Of a stretch of DNA of 64,000 bases, positions 8,949 through 18,793 are shown in pieces. Origin of the DNA: Mycolicibacterium moriokaense (lineage in GTDB: Bacteria > Actinomycetota > Actinomycetes > Mycobacteriales > Mycobacteriaceae); NCBI RefSeq assembly GCF_010726085.1, contig NZ_AP022560.1, forward strand, positions 5,394,001-5,458,000. Direction: 5' to 3'. The notes under the pieces were generated by a model that had not been told where the DNA came from, did not search any database, and saw nothing but the letters and a program-made list of their open reading frames with translations. A program made the translations under genes and the position numbers. Every line of letters starts with the position of its first letter. Position 1 is the first letter of the stretch.

Positions 8949-8998
8949 GGTTTGCGCCACCGTGGCCCACTCCCGCACCACGGTGGCGCAAACCTTTT
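8949..8998 (+). terminator. Strong intrinsic terminator after the Excalibur gene
   Basis: A perfect 17-bp stem (GGTTTGCGCCACCGTGG, 8949-8965, with its complement at 8978-8994), a 12-base loop and TTTT at 8995-8998. This is a textbook Rho-independent terminator for the plus strand. It may also stop leftward transcripts from the esxT side. Confidence 0.9.
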
Positions 8999-9065
8999 CC
9001 TGGCGAATCCCCTGGCTCCCCTCCAAATGGGACCGCGCAGAGTCTGCGGGCTATCGGCTGGCGGG

Positions 9066-9362
9066 CTATCTGCCCCAGGCGTTCGCGGCCATCCGGTCCA
9101 TCGCCGCAACCTCGTCGGAACCGTCGCGGACGGCGTTACCCAACCTGGTCAGAATGTCGTTCAGTGCGGCCGCCGACTGTTCCCAGCGGGCCTGCTCGAT
9201 GCGGTACGCCTCAGCGGCCTGCCGCGTCCAGACTTCCTGTAGCGGCGCGATCTGAGCGCGCAGCTCGTCCAGCGCCGTGTTCAGTCGCGCCGACGCGGTG
9301 TGTATCTCCTGTCGGACGGTGTATTCGATCTCGCCGAAGTTGTACGAGAGCGCGTTTTCCAT
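9066..9362 (-). CDS. esxT: ESX-4 secreted WXG100-like protein EsxT
   Basis: 98 residues, matching EsxT (Rv3444c): LSYNFGEIEYTVRQEIHTAS, then PLQEVWTRQAAEAY at the turn. The turn has Trp but WTR instead of W-x-G. It should form a four-helix heterodimer with EsxU, encoded nine bases upstream, and be exported through ESX-4. The last gene of the leftward eccC4 operon. Confidence 0.93.
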   Translation of the reverse strand: MENALSYNFGEIEYTVRQEIHTASARLNTALDELRAQIAPLQEVWTRQAAEAYRIEQARWEQSAAALNDILTRLGNAVRDGSDEVAAMDRMAANAWGR

Positions 9363-9371
9363 GCGGACTCC

Positions 9372-9695
9372 TCAGAGGTTGGTGGCGACGGCGCCGATCT
9401 GGTGCGAATGGCTCTCCGCGGCTTCGCGAAGTGTCTGTTGGTTCAGGCGGATCGTTTCGGCGATCCGCTGCAGCGAACCGTGCAGCCTCATCGATTCGGT
9501 GTTCCATCGATCCACGACGTCGTGGAAGCGGGACGCGGCCACGCCTCCCCACACCGATGCGGGCACTGCGCCCATGCGCCCGATGAAGGACGACAGCATC
9601 GCCCGGATCTCCTCGTTTCGCGCGTCGGTCTTCGTCGCGATCGCCGTCATCAGGTCGAAGTCGGTGTTGAGTGCGCCACCTGCCGGTGTGGTCAT
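9372..9695 (-). CDS. esxU: ESX-4 secreted WXG100 protein EsxU
   Basis: 107 residues, matching EsxU (Rv3445c): [16 protein letters not shown], the WXG turn [11 protein letters not shown] and a long second helix. Partner of EsxT. ATG 9695 is chosen because GGAAGGA lies five bases upstream; the longer open frame upstream has no site and lies within the next gene. Confidence 0.93.
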   Translation of the reverse strand: MTTPAGGALNTDFDLMTAIATKTDARNEEIRAMLSSFIGRMGAVPASVWGGVAASRFHDVVDRWNTESMRLHGSLQRIAETIRLNQQTLREAAESHSHQIGAVATNL

Positions 9696-9774
9696 CGATG
9701 TCCTTCCGTCCGTGTTTCTTATTAAGGTTCGACGCGAGCGCATGCCATTCGGTTCCATCGTTTTTGCGATGGCT

Positions 9775-10935
9775 TCACCGCACCGTGCGCGCCGATCGGA
9801 TCGCACGATCGCAAGCGTCGCGGACGAGATGTTCGCGTCCGGACGTGCTCTCGCAGCCGACGGCGATGCGAACTGGACCGTCGACCACAACCGTCCACTC
9901 GATACGCCGCTCGCGTCGAATCTCTAGATACGTCACCGCCGGCCGGTCCCCACGACGATCGGACGGGTTGAACTCGACGAAGGCGCCAGCACGCTCGTCC
10001 AGCGCAGCGCGCAGCGCATCCGCGGTCTGCGCCAAGGTGGACGGCACCGGGACCACCGACTGCGTAATGTGCAGCGCGATATCGCCGTCAGTCGGTGAAA
10101 GCACCTGTACCCGAGCCGATCCGGGCCCAGACGTGACGCGTTGCGCAGTCCAGGTGGCGGGCACCATCGCTGCGACCCTTCCCTCCACCAGCAGGGTCAT
10201 CGGCAGGTCCTCGGCGCGTGAACGGTTGTCGCGCATCGCCGCGAAACCGCCGACCACGGCCACTGCGCACAACGCGCCTGCCGCTACAGCCATCGCCCGC
10301 CGGCCTCGAAACGTGCCCGACCGCGGCGCGACGAAGTCCGTCGATTGCGTCGTCGCCGCACGCCGAACCCAGCCGTCGCCGACGATCTTGGCCGGCACGC
10401 CGATCGCCCGCAGGCGCGTCACGATCATTGACGCCAGCACGTCAGCACCGAGGACACCCGCCGGTGCGTCCACCACCACGCCGGTAGGGGCACCAGCGGC
10501 CGCCACCACCGCGTCGGCGGTGGCCACGGGTCCCTCGGCTCGCGATATGACAGCGGTGATCGTCCCGAAGGCGGTCACCACGGCGATGTCCGGGGCGATT
10601 TCGACGATGGTGTCTCCGGCCGCGATTTCCTGTCGCAGCAGGGTATTTCGTTCCAAGACGACGATATCCGTCGCCGCAGTGCATGCGGCCTGTCGAACTC
10701 TCTCGATTCTGGTCGATGACCACCAGGCGGGGCAGACGAGGACGACGGTATCGACGTTCGAACCAACGACCGTGCCCATGATGTCGTGCCACACGTCCTG
10801 GACAGCTACCGGACAATCGGCCAGCAAGGCGATGTCGTCGTCGATGTCACTGAGCGCGACCGAAACCAGTTCAGGGTCAGCCGCGTTGGCGGCTCGGATC
10901 GTTCCGGGACCGACCTCCACCACGACTTCAGTCAC
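9775..10935 (-). CDS. Type VII secretion-associated membrane protein, Rv3446c family
   Basis: 386 residues. The N-terminal 250 residues have repeated beta/alpha character ([44 protein letters not shown]) resembling an actin/Hsp70-like nucleotide fold. A single membrane helix ([20 protein letters not shown]) follows, then an exported domain of about 120 residues. Members of this family lie beside eccC in ESX-4 loci. The GTG start at 10935 overlaps the eccC4 stop as GTGA. The frame continues 115 codons upstream within eccC4 and that extension is rejected. Confidence 0.85.
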   Translation of the reverse strand: MTEVVVEVGPGTIRAANAADPELVSVALSDIDDDIALLADCPVAVQDVWHDIMGTVVGSNVDTVVLVCPAWWSSTRIERVRQAACTAATDIVVLERNTLLRQEIAAGDTIVEIAPDIAVVTAFGTITAVISRAEGPVATADAVVAAAGAPTGVVVDAPAGVLGADVLASMIVTRLRAIGVPAKIVGDGWVRRAATTQSTDFVAPRSGTFRGRRAMAVAAGALCAVAVVGGFAAMRDNRSRAEDLPMTLLVEGRVAAMVPATWTAQRVTSGPGSARVQVLSPTDGDIALHITQSVVPVPSTLAQTADALRAALDERAGAFVEFNPSDRRGDRPAVTYLEIRRERRIEWTVVVDGPVRIAVGCESTSGREHLVRDACDRAIRSARTVR

Positions 10936-13900
10936 GGCGGATCGGTCCAGGCGACCTGAATGAGCTGGTCCGTGACGCCTCGCGTGATCAGGGTTCCCCG
11001 TCCCGGCGGCAGCGGCGATGACCGGACAGTCCCGAGCAGCACACCGTCGTCGGGGCTGGCGCTCATCATCAACCCGGCGCAGCCGAGTTCGCGCATCCTC
11101 GCCAGTACCGGATCGAACATGGCGCGTGCGGCACCGCCGGAGCGCCGGGCGACGACGGCATGCAGACCGAGATCCTTGGCGTGGGGCAGAAAGTCGGCCA
11201 GCGGTGCCAGCGGGTTGCCGGTCGACCCGGCCGCCAGGTCGTAGTCGTCGATCACCAGATAGATGTCTGGCCCGGACCACCAGGAGCGCGTGCGCAGCTG
11301 CTGCTGGGTGACATCTTCGCCGGGCATCCGAGCTTCGAGACGTTTAATCAGCGCCGGCACTCGCGAGGACAGTGAGGCTGGTGACATGGAGTACCCGCTG
11401 AGGTGGTCGGACTCGACGACGCCGAGCAAGGTTCTGCGGAAGTCGACGATCTCGAGTTGAGCCTCATCGCGGGTATTGGCTCGAATCAGCTCACGACACA
11501 ACAGCCGTAGCAGGGCGGTCTTCCCACAGCCGGTTTCACCGAGCACGAGCAGATGTGACTGCTCCGCGAAATCGATATGCACAGTCCTTAATTCGTGTTC
11601 GCCGATGCCGATCAGGACCGGAGATCGGGGTTCAACGTCAACCTGGAGGTCGTCACGGCCGAGTTCGGTCGGTAGCAACTGGACCTCCGGTGCGGCGCTG
11701 GGTGCCCACCTCTCACGCAGACGTTCGACGTCGGTGGCGATCGCTTCGGCGAGCCCCGTCGCGGTGGCGTTGCCGTCCCACCGCGGCAGCGCAATGGCGA
11801 ACTCCCTGCCGCTGGCGGCGATGCCACGTCCAGGCGGCCGATTGGACAGGTCACGCGCACGCTTGCGGTCCATCTCCGATTCAGCGGGGTCACCGAGCCG
11901 GAGCTCGACGCGCGTGGCGATCTGATCCTTCAGCGCGGGTCGCAATTCGGCCCAGCGCGATGCGGTGACGACGACATGGACTCCGAACGAAAGGCCCTGG
12001 GCGGCAATCGCAGTGATCGTCGCTTCGAGGACGTCGAACTCCTGGCGCAAGGTCGCCCAGCCGTCGATCACGAGGAACACGTCGCCGAACCGATCATCGA
12101 CCGCCTCACCCGCGGCTTTGCGGCGTCGATACTCGGCCATCGAATCGATCCCCAGGCATCGGAACGACGACTCCCGTGCCCGTATCACCGAACTCACCAT
12201 CGCGATGGTGCGACGGCACAATTCGGCGTCCTGACGGCCGGCCATCGACCCCACGTGCGGCAGTTGCCGCAGCGACGACAGGGCTCCTCCGCCGAAGTCG
12301 AGGCAATAGAAGGCGACGTCGGCCGGATCATGACGCTGCGCCAGGGCCAGCAGCAGCGTGCGCACCGCCGTGGACTTACCTGACCTCGGAGCGCCGACGA
12401 TCGCGACATTGCCTGCCGAGCCGTCCAATTCGACGACGAGCTGGTCGCGGCGCTGCTCGTATGGATTGTCGACCACTCCGATCGGGACCACCGGGCCGGG
12501 GCCGCCGCGTGCCGCTGCCACCATGTCGAGGGTCGGCGATGCGGCTAGCGGCGGCAGCCACACCTGATGTGCGAGGGGGCCGCGGCCGGCCAGGCGGTCC
12601 AGCATCGTGTCCAGCACGGTGCGGTCCCCCTGTTGCGCGCGATCGTCGTGGCCGGCCTCAGTGCGCGTTCCCACGGGTGAAGCCGTGAACAGCCGCGGGC
12701 GTTCCAGCCTTGTCGCCACGGGTGCGTCGCGTTGCGGACTGCTCTGACCGGAGACGAAAGCGGTCTGGAACCGCACGAGTTCATCATCCGCGGATCTGAG
12801 GTAGGCCGCGCCGGGTGTGCTCGGTAGGTGGTAGGCGTCGGGGACGCCGAGGACAGCCCGCGACTCACCGGCGGAGAACGTCTTGAGGCAGATCCGGTAG
12901 GACAGGTGTGTCTCCAGCCCCCGCAGTCGGCCTTCGTCCAGTCGCTGGCTGGCGAGCAACAGATGGATGCCCAGCGACCGCCCCAATCGACCGATAGCCA
13001 CGAACAGCTCCGCGAATTCCGGGTGCTGGCTGAGCAGTTCGGAGAATTCGTCCACCAGAATGAACAGCGCGGGCAGGGGCGCCAGGTTCGCATTACCTTC
13101 CCGTGCGCGCCGGTAGTCGCCTAGGTTCGCGCATCCACCGGCCGCCCGTAACAGTTGCTGCCGCCTGTTCATTTCACCGGTCAGTGCATCGTTCATCCGA
13201 GTGACGAGGTGTGCCTCAGCGGCCAGATTCGTGATGACGGCGCCGACGTGGTTGGCCCGCTCCAACCCGAGAAACGTTGCACCGCCCTTGAAGTCCACCA
13301 GGATGAGATTGAGAACATCTGGCGGATGGGATGTGATCATCCCGAGCGCCAGTGTCCGCAGCAGCTCGGATTTCCCGGAGCCCGTGGCGCCGACGCACAG
13401 CCCATGCGGCCCCATCCCTCCTCGCGCCGCCTCGTTGATGTCGAGTGTCACCGGGCTGCCGTCATCAGCGACACCTATTGGTACCGGCGTGATGTGCTGA
13501 CCTTCGGCCCACTGCTTCTCGACATCGAAGCCGTCGATCCCCATCAGCTCCAGCCACTCGAGTGATGTCCTGCGATCGGTGGCTGTGGTGGTCGGGCGGT
13601 ACGGCGCCAGGCGACGGGCGCACGCCGACGCCTGCGCCGTGGTGAGAAGGTCCGGCTTGGCGAGCATCTCATCGCTGTCCGGCGTGCGAACCGTGACGGC
13701 TTCGCCACTGACGTGCAGCCGCAGCACGCGGTCAACAGCCGCCAGCGATGCGCCGATCTCGATGACGGTGACGCCGCTGCTGGTACACACTCGCGCGGAC
13801 TCGCCACCGTCCAGGACCGTCACGACGTGCCGGGAGTCAGCGCCGGAGTCCTCAGTGGCAACTGTCAGGCTTCGGTAGACCAATCGTGCCGAGCCGACCT

Positions 13901-14717
13901 CATCTCCCGCGCGCGAATGCTGATGATGGGGAAGCCATTTCAACCAGTCCCACTCGCCACCAGTCTCGGCGTTGACGACGGCACATATCGTGAGATGATC
14001 TGGGCCGTGCCACAACGCCAGTTGGCAGATCATCGACCGAACCAACGCCCTGGCGGCGTCCACGTCACCGTCAACGGTGAGCCTCGAGAACGATCGCAAC
14101 GGCAACACGATCGGCACATCGGTGACCGTCGAGCGGACGTCGATCAACCTGCGCATCGCAGTCACCGTGACAGGGTCGAGTTCGTTCTCTGCGCCCAGCT
14201 CCGGTGCCGTCAATTCGGTGGACAGTGGTTGGTCGCCGATCCCGATCCGGACGACGCAAAAGTCCGGATCATCGGGGCGTCGCTCCCACATTCGCATGCC
14301 ACCGGCAAGCGCCCAGAGGTTGCGTGGCTCGGGGTGATTCCACGATAACGCCTGCCGCTGGGCGTCGGCCGTCGTCCCGGCCGCCTGATCAAGAGTGTCG
14401 AGGTAGTCGAGGTACTTTCGCCGCGCCGTATTCAGGTCGGCGGGGCGGTTCGCACCTCGGGAGTAGACCAGCGTGCCGAGAACCGACGTCACCATCATCA
14501 CCGGGAAGAACGCAGACATCGGGTTGCGCATCGCCTGTGAGCCCGACTTGAAATACACCGCCATCATCCCGACGGCCGCAACGAGCATGGCGATGGGCAT
14601 GAGGCGGACCAGTGGGTTGGCCGGCGGCGGCGCCGGAATCGGCGATGGTGCCTCGACAGCGATCGCGCCGCGCGCCGCCGTCGGCACCTGCACTCTTGGC
14701 TTGCGGGTGAACTCCAT
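10932..14717 (-). CDS. eccC4: ESX-4 secretion ATPase EccC4
   Basis: 1261-residue FtsK/SpoIIIE-type motor of the ESX-4 membrane complex. Two N-terminal membrane helices (LMPIAMLVAAVGMMAVYF and FFPVMMVTSVLGTLVY) are followed by three ATPase domains with Walker A motifs GATGSGKS at about residue 443, GAPRSGKS at about 775 and GETGCGKT at about 1060. Walker B-like strands are LILVDFKGG, FYCLDFGGG and LEIVDFRRT. It recognises the EsxT/EsxU substrate and drives export. It is transcribed away from eccD4 across a 115-bp divergent promoter. Confidence 0.96.
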   Translation of the reverse strand: MEFTRKPRVQVPTAARGAIAVEAPSPIPAPPPANPLVRLMPIAMLVAAVGMMAVYFKSGSQAMRNPMSAFFPVMMVTSVLGTLVYSRGANRPADLNTARRKYLDYLDTLDQAAGTTADAQRQALSWNHPEPRNLWALAGGMRMWERRPDDPDFCVVRIGIGDQPLSTELTAPELGAENELDPVTVTAMRRLIDVRSTVTDVPIVLPLRSFSRLTVDGDVDAARALVRSMICQLALWHGPDHLTICAVVNAETGGEWDWLKWLPHHQHSRAGDEVGSARLVYRSLTVATEDSGADSRHVVTVLDGGESARVCTSSGVTVIEIGASLAAVDRVLRLHVSGEAVTVRTPDSDEMLAKPDLLTTAQASACARRLAPYRPTTTATDRRTSLEWLELMGIDGFDVEKQWAEGQHITPVPIGVADDGSPVTLDINEAARGGMGPHGLCVGATGSGKSELLRTLALGMITSHPPDVLNLILVDFKGGATFLGLERANHVGAVITNLAAEAHLVTRMNDALTGEMNRRQQLLRAAGGCANLGDYRRAREGNANLAPLPALFILVDEFSELLSQHPEFAELFVAIGRLGRSLGIHLLLASQRLDEGRLRGLETHLSYRICLKTFSAGESRAVLGVPDAYHLPSTPGAAYLRSADDELVRFQTAFVSGQSSPQRDAPVATRLERPRLFTASPVGTRTEAGHDDRAQQGDRTVLDTMLDRLAGRGPLAHQVWLPPLAASPTLDMVAAARGGPGPVVPIGVVDNPYEQRRDQLVVELDGSAGNVAIVGAPRSGKSTAVRTLLLALAQRHDPADVAFYCLDFGGGALSSLRQLPHVGSMAGRQDAELCRRTIAMVSSVIRARESSFRCLGIDSMAEYRRRKAAGEAVDDRFGDVFLVIDGWATLRQEFDVLEATITAIAAQGLSFGVHVVVTASRWAELRPALKDQIATRVELRLGDPAESEMDRKRARDLSNRPPGRGIAASGREFAIALPRWDGNATATGLAEAIATDVERLRERWAPSAAPEVQLLPTELGRDDLQVDVEPRSPVLIGIGEHELRTVHIDFAEQSHLLVLGETGCGKTALLRLLCRELIRANTRDEAQLEIVDFRRTLLGVVESDHLSGYSMSPASLSSRVPALIKRLEARMPGEDVTQQQLRTRSWWSGPDIYLVIDDYDLAAGSTGNPLAPLADFLPHAKDLGLHAVVARRSGGAARAMFDPVLARMRELGCAGLMMSASPDDGVLLGTVRSSPLPPGRGTLITRGVTDQLIQVAWTDPP

Positions 14718-14832
14718 CGAACATTGGACGCCGACATCCCCGATTACGTTCCATCCCCAGCCGGCGAAGTTGCCGCGATTGCCCTGTCCCGAGCGGCGTT
14801 ACGGTTGTTCCGGCAGCGTCGAGGGGGGACTG
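14718..14832. promoter_or_regulatory. Divergent promoter region between eccC4 and eccD4
   Basis: 115 bp separating the two halves of the ESX-4 locus. It must hold both promoters. GAGGGGGG at 14821-14828 is the eccD4 ribosome-binding site. I see no clear operator, so control of ESX-4 is not readable here. Confidence 0.4.
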
Positions 14833-16104
14833 ATGCCAGATTCACTTTGCCGGCTCACGGTGGCTGCCTGCGCCGACGACACGCATCAACTGGTCGATCT
14901 CGCCCTGCCGACCGATATCCACATCGCCCATCTCCTGCCACAGATCGTCGATATCGTGCATCCCGATACCTACGGCCGCGACTGGAGACTGTCGAGACTC
15001 GGCGATCTTCCGTTGGATGATTCTTCGACCTTGTACGACAACGATGTGCACCACGGTGAAGTGTTGCTGCTCACCGCAACTGAGCCGCCCATCGCGAAAC
15101 GCGTCGCCTGCGATCCCTGTCTTGCCGTCGCCTCCGGAGTGCCCAGAGGTGACGCCCCGGTTCTACGTGTTCTGCCAGCCGTCTGCTGCGTAGTGCTGGG
15201 CGGGCTCGGCGCGTTGGTGTTGGCATGGTCGGGCACGAGAAGTCACGTCCTCGTCGGACTGTGTCTGGCGGTCGCCGGCGCGGGAGGGGCGATTGTTCAT
15301 TGGCGGGTCCGCGGTGATCCGCTGATATGTGTGCCACTGAGCCTGGTCGGAATCCTCTACGCGGGCGCCGTCGGATTTCTCAGCGTTCCCTCCGAGACTG
15401 CCGCGCCCAGATTGTTGCTCGCGTCCGCTGCCGTCTTCTTCGTGGCTATTCTCCTGCTGCAGTCAACCAGCAGCACAACCTATTTGACCGCGATAGCAAC
15501 CGTCAGTGCACTGACCACAGCAGTGACCGGCATCGCAGCCACATGGCGACTCGAGTTCACCGCATGCGGTGCCGGTCTGGTCATATTCTCGCTCGCGATA
15601 CTCGGAATGGCGCCCAAGCTGTCGATGATCCTCAGCCGCACGCCCGTCGACTCCGCGGCGCACGTCACCCAGGAATGCCATCTCACATTGACCGGGCTGG
15701 TGGTGGGTTCGGCTGTCGCTGCGGCGCTCGGCGCCGCATCAGTCGCAGTAGGTGAGGGATCTGCGCTGTGCGGTACTACCTTCACCGGAGTAGTCGCGCT
15801 CGTGCTCCTGCTGCGGATGCGCACCCACGTCGATCCGACTCGCCGGGCCTGGCTTGCGGCAGCGGCGATGCTCACTGCCGCTACGGGTTTCGCTGCTACC
15901 GCGTTCTCGGTTCCGGACCACGTCCCTGTCATCAGCGCACTCGCCACGATTTCGGGCGCTGCGACCTTGACCTATCTCGCCGGGCCGACGGTCAGCCCCA
16001 TCGTGGTACGTACCGTGGAGGTCATCGAGTACATCGCCCTCGCGGCGGTCGTTCCATTGGCGTGTTGGGTGGCCGGTGTCTTCGGGCTGGCTGGCGGAAT
16101 ATGA
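14833..16104 (+). CDS. eccD4: ESX-4 integral membrane channel protein EccD4
   Basis: 423 residues. A ubiquitin-like (YukD) N-terminal domain of about 85 residues (CRLTVAACADDTHQLVDLALP to HHGEVLLLTA) is followed by about eleven membrane segments, the EccD architecture that forms the bulk of the ESX membrane complex. ATG 14833 has GAGGGGGG just upstream. Its TGA overlaps the mycP4 ATG as ATGA. Confidence 0.94.
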   Translation: MPDSLCRLTVAACADDTHQLVDLALPTDIHIAHLLPQIVDIVHPDTYGRDWRLSRLGDLPLDDSSTLYDNDVHHGEVLLLTATEPPIAKRVACDPCLAVASGVPRGDAPVLRVLPAVCCVVLGGLGALVLAWSGTRSHVLVGLCLAVAGAGGAIVHWRVRGDPLICVPLSLVGILYAGAVGFLSVPSETAAPRLLLASAAVFFVAILLLQSTSSTTYLTAIATVSALTTAVTGIAATWRLEFTACGAGLVIFSLAILGMAPKLSMILSRTPVDSAAHVTQECHLTLTGLVVGSAVAAALGAASVAVGEGSALCGTTFTGVVALVLLLRMRTHVDPTRRAWLAAAAMLTAATGFAATAFSVPDHVPVISALATISGAATLTYLAGPTVSPIVVRTVEVIEYIALAAVVPLACWVAGVFGLAGGI

Positions 16105-17432
16105 CGACCGCTGCGGCGCGGGTTGCTCGAGTGGCAACGGCGGGCGCGCTCGCGGTCATGCCGCTGTGGATCGCACCTGCCGCAGCGGCGGTCACGCCGC
16201 CGACGATCGACATGTCGATGCTGCCCGCGCCGGAATCACCACATCCGTCGCAACGCACGGAACAGCAGGGCGAGTGCGTCGCCGCCCCCGAGGACGGTGT
16301 CGACGCGAAAGGACCCGATCTGCAGGATGTCTGGCAACTGACGCGTGGCGCGGGCCAGACAGTCGCGGTCATCGACACCGGCGTATCGCGACACCGCCTG
16401 CTCCCCCACCTCGTCCCCGGCGGCGACTACGTGTCAACCGGTGACGGCACCGCGGATTGTGACGGTCACGGCACCGTCGTCGCCGGGATCATCGGCGCGT
16501 CCCCGGATCCCGACCACGGCTTCAGCGGCATCGCCCCCGACGCCACCATCATCGGAATTCGGCAGTCCAGCAATAAGTTCCGCGCTACGGACGAGCCGGC
16601 CGACGCCGGCTTCGGCGATGTGGACACCCTGGCGATGGCCGTGCGTACAGCAGCGGATTTAGGGGCCACCGTGATCAACATATCGACGGTCGCATGCGTT
16701 TCGACCGGTGACGCCTTGGACGACCGCGCGCTGGGGGCCGCGCTGGCCTACGCGGTCGACGTCAAGAACGTCGTCGTAGTGGCCGCCGCGGGCAATGTCG
16801 GGTTGGCCGGCCAGTGCTCCGAACAGAACGACTCTCTGGTGCCCGGTAAGCCCGACTGGTCTGACGTCAGAACGGTGGTGAGCCCCGGCTGGTATGACGA
16901 CTATGTGCTGACCGTGGGATCGGTGGGCCGGGACGGCAGGCCGTCGGCGTTCAGCCTTGCCGGGCCATGGGTCGACGTGGCAGCCGTGGCCGAGGATGTC
17001 GTATCCCTGGACCCCGATGGGGAGGGTCTGATCAACAGGCTCACCACCGACGAGACACCCATCGCCGGAACGAGTTACGCCGCGCCGGTCGTCAGCGGAG
17101 TCGTCGCGCTGGTGCGGTCGCGGTCGCCGGAACTGACCGCACGGCAGGTCATGCAGCGTATCGAGGACACCGCTCGCCGCCCTCCCGCCGGTTGGGATCC
17201 GGTGGTGGGACACGGGACGGTCGACGCTGCGGCGGCGGTAAGCGCCGGTCCCAGGCCCGTAGGAAACGACGTGCACCCGTCGCTGCCCCTTTCGGTCCCC
17301 GCGGACGCGCCGTCCGACGACCGGCCCACCCGATTGGCCGTTCGCGGCGCCGCGGTCTGCGTTGGACTGTCGGCGGCGCTGCTGGGATGGAATCGGCTAC
17401 GGCGTCGGTCCGACGCTGTCCCTGCTGACTGA
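16101..17432 (+). CDS. mycP4: ESX-4 membrane-anchored serine protease, mycosin-4
   Basis: 443-residue subtilase. A signal peptide (about residues 1-29) is followed by the S8 fold with catalytic Asp92 in VIDTGV, His123 in DGHGTVV and Ser325 in GTSYAAP, and ends in a C-terminal membrane helix (AAVCVGLSAALLGW) and basic tail. Mycosins stabilise the ESX complex and process substrates in the periplasm. Coupled to eccD4 by ATGA. Its last 36 bases overlap the end of the convergent eccB4. Confidence 0.95.
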   Translation: MTTAAARVARVATAGALAVMPLWIAPAAAAVTPPTIDMSMLPAPESPHPSQRTEQQGECVAAPEDGVDAKGPDLQDVWQLTRGAGQTVAVIDTGVSRHRLLPHLVPGGDYVSTGDGTADCDGHGTVVAGIIGASPDPDHGFSGIAPDATIIGIRQSSNKFRATDEPADAGFGDVDTLAMAVRTAADLGATVINISTVACVSTGDALDDRALGAALAYAVDVKNVVVVAAAGNVGLAGQCSEQNDSLVPGKPDWSDVRTVVSPGWYDDYVLTVGSVGRDGRPSAFSLAGPWVDVAAVAEDVVSLDPDGEGLINRLTTDETPIAGTSYAAPVVSGVVALVRSRSPELTARQVMQRIEDTARRPPAGWDPVVGHGTVDAAAAVSAGPRPVGNDVHPSLPLSVPADAPSDDRPTRLAVRGAAVCVGLSAALLGWNRLRRRSDAVPAD

Positions 17433-18740
17433 CGCGTCCTCGATGCTGAGTTCGGGGCCGCGTGGCAGTCGAGCCAGCAGCGGCCATGGTGTAGGCACCG
17501 GGTCCGACAGACCCAAACGGCCTGCCGCCTCCTCGTCGCGTATCCCGAACACGACACCGGAATCGTCGACGAGATACAGCGCTCCTGTCGCGGCGCCCTC
17601 ACCGGATAAGCCCATCGCGCGGACGAACCCGCAGCGGCCGGCGGGCATGACGAAGCCGTCGACGTTTGGTCCCGCGCCGTCGGCCTGCGCCAGCACTAGA
17701 TCGCCGTCCGCGGACAATGATTCAGTCACAAGCACGGAGTCAGCTCGAACACAGAGAACCGAACTTTCGACGACACCGCCGCGATCGGGAAAGGTCGCCA
17801 CGGGAAGGTCGTCGACGATCGGCACCTGGCCGAGGAGCCCCGGCGCGATCGTGACGATGTCACGTCGGTGCGCATAGGTGAACCTGATGAGGTCGGCGGC
17901 CACCTCACCGATGCGCTGAACGCCGTCGGCAAGCACCACGTAGTGCTCCACGGAATCGGCGCGAGTCAACCGCACCACCGTGCCGACCGGAAGCCCCGAC
18001 AGCACCGACGGCGCGCCGACACGTGGAATAGCGGGCGTGGCGATTCCGGGAACCTCTGGTAGTGCGTCGAGCAACGCCCGTGAAACGGGGCGAGGCGCAA
18101 CGCCTTCGATTTTCAAGGCACGGACCACGGCCGGGTTGCGCAGGTCGACCCGCGCTCGACGCCCGTCGTGGAGCAGATAGGTGGTCGCCGCGCTCTCACC
18201 ACGCGCGGTAACGAGCACCCTGGCGCTCGAATCCGTCAGGGCGGGAGCAGTTCCGGCCAGCGCCACGGTTCCTCGAGTGTCGTCCTCGCATACGGTCCAG
18301 CTCAGTTCGTCTGCGGCGAGCGGAGTCCCGATCGTGGCCGGGGCGCCCGGAATGCCGACGACAGGTCCTCGCCGAGTCCGGTTCAACGCAGCGGCGTCGA
18401 CGAGAGCCGGCTTTTCCGTCACACCCGTGATCAACCGCGCAGACGCCAGATTCAGTGCGGGATGCATGGTGTCACCGATGCGCACATAGACGGCACCGGA
18501 TTCGCGGACCATGACGATCGCCGCATTGCCGACATCACCTCTGGGTTGCAGGACCGCGAGGACCGCGCACACCGCGACCGCAATGGCCGCCAACACGCAT
18601 CCCGAGATCAACGAAAGCGATTGCGCACGTAACGGATCGTCGAGCATGCGCACGTCGCCGCGCACCAGCGCATGTTCCATTCGCCGCACCAGGAATCGAT
18701 GCGCACTGACCTGGATCCTGGTTGTCGCCCGCCCAGCCAT
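17397..18740 (-). CDS. eccB4: ESX-4 core component EccB4
   Basis: 447 residues: a cytosolic N terminus (QVSAHRFLVRRMEHALVRGD), a single membrane helix (ISGCVLAAIAVAVCAVLAVL, about residues 45-64) and a large periplasmic domain with the EccB repeat pattern, including MVRESGAVYVRIGDTMHPALNLASARLITG and the C-terminal YLVDDSGVVFGI. It anchors the periplasmic part of the ESX-4 complex. The purine run before ATG 18740 abuts the start codon, so the ribosome-binding geometry is unusual. No eccE4 gene is present in this locus, as in M. tuberculosis. Confidence 0.94.
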   Translation of the reverse strand: MAGRATTRIQVSAHRFLVRRMEHALVRGDVRMLDDPLRAQSLSLISGCVLAAIAVAVCAVLAVLQPRGDVGNAAIVMVRESGAVYVRIGDTMHPALNLASARLITGVTEKPALVDAAALNRTRRGPVVGIPGAPATIGTPLAADELSWTVCEDDTRGTVALAGTAPALTDSSARVLVTARGESAATTYLLHDGRRARVDLRNPAVVRALKIEGVAPRPVSRALLDALPEVPGIATPAIPRVGAPSVLSGLPVGTVVRLTRADSVEHYVVLADGVQRIGEVAADLIRFTYAHRRDIVTIAPGLLGQVPIVDDLPVATFPDRGGVVESSVLCVRADSVLVTESLSADGDLVLAQADGAGPNVDGFVMPAGRCGFVRAMGLSGEGAATGALYLVDDSGVVFGIRDEEAAGRLGLSDPVPTPWPLLARLPRGPELSIEDASVSRDSVGPTP

Positions 18741-18793
18741 CCCTCCCCCGCGGCCAGCCTAACGGCCAACCGAAGGTGGCGATGTCACGAATT

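Noticed and set aside
10936..11280. 115-codon upstream extension of the Rv3446c-like gene
   Set aside because: Arg-rich, shadow-like sequence within eccC4. The GTGA overlap at 10932-10935 is the natural coupled start.
14473..14832. Longer open frame giving eccD4 an extra 120 N-terminal residues
   Set aside because: It overlaps the start of eccC4 on the other strand, lacks a ribosome-binding site, and the EccD family begins with the YukD-like domain at 14833.
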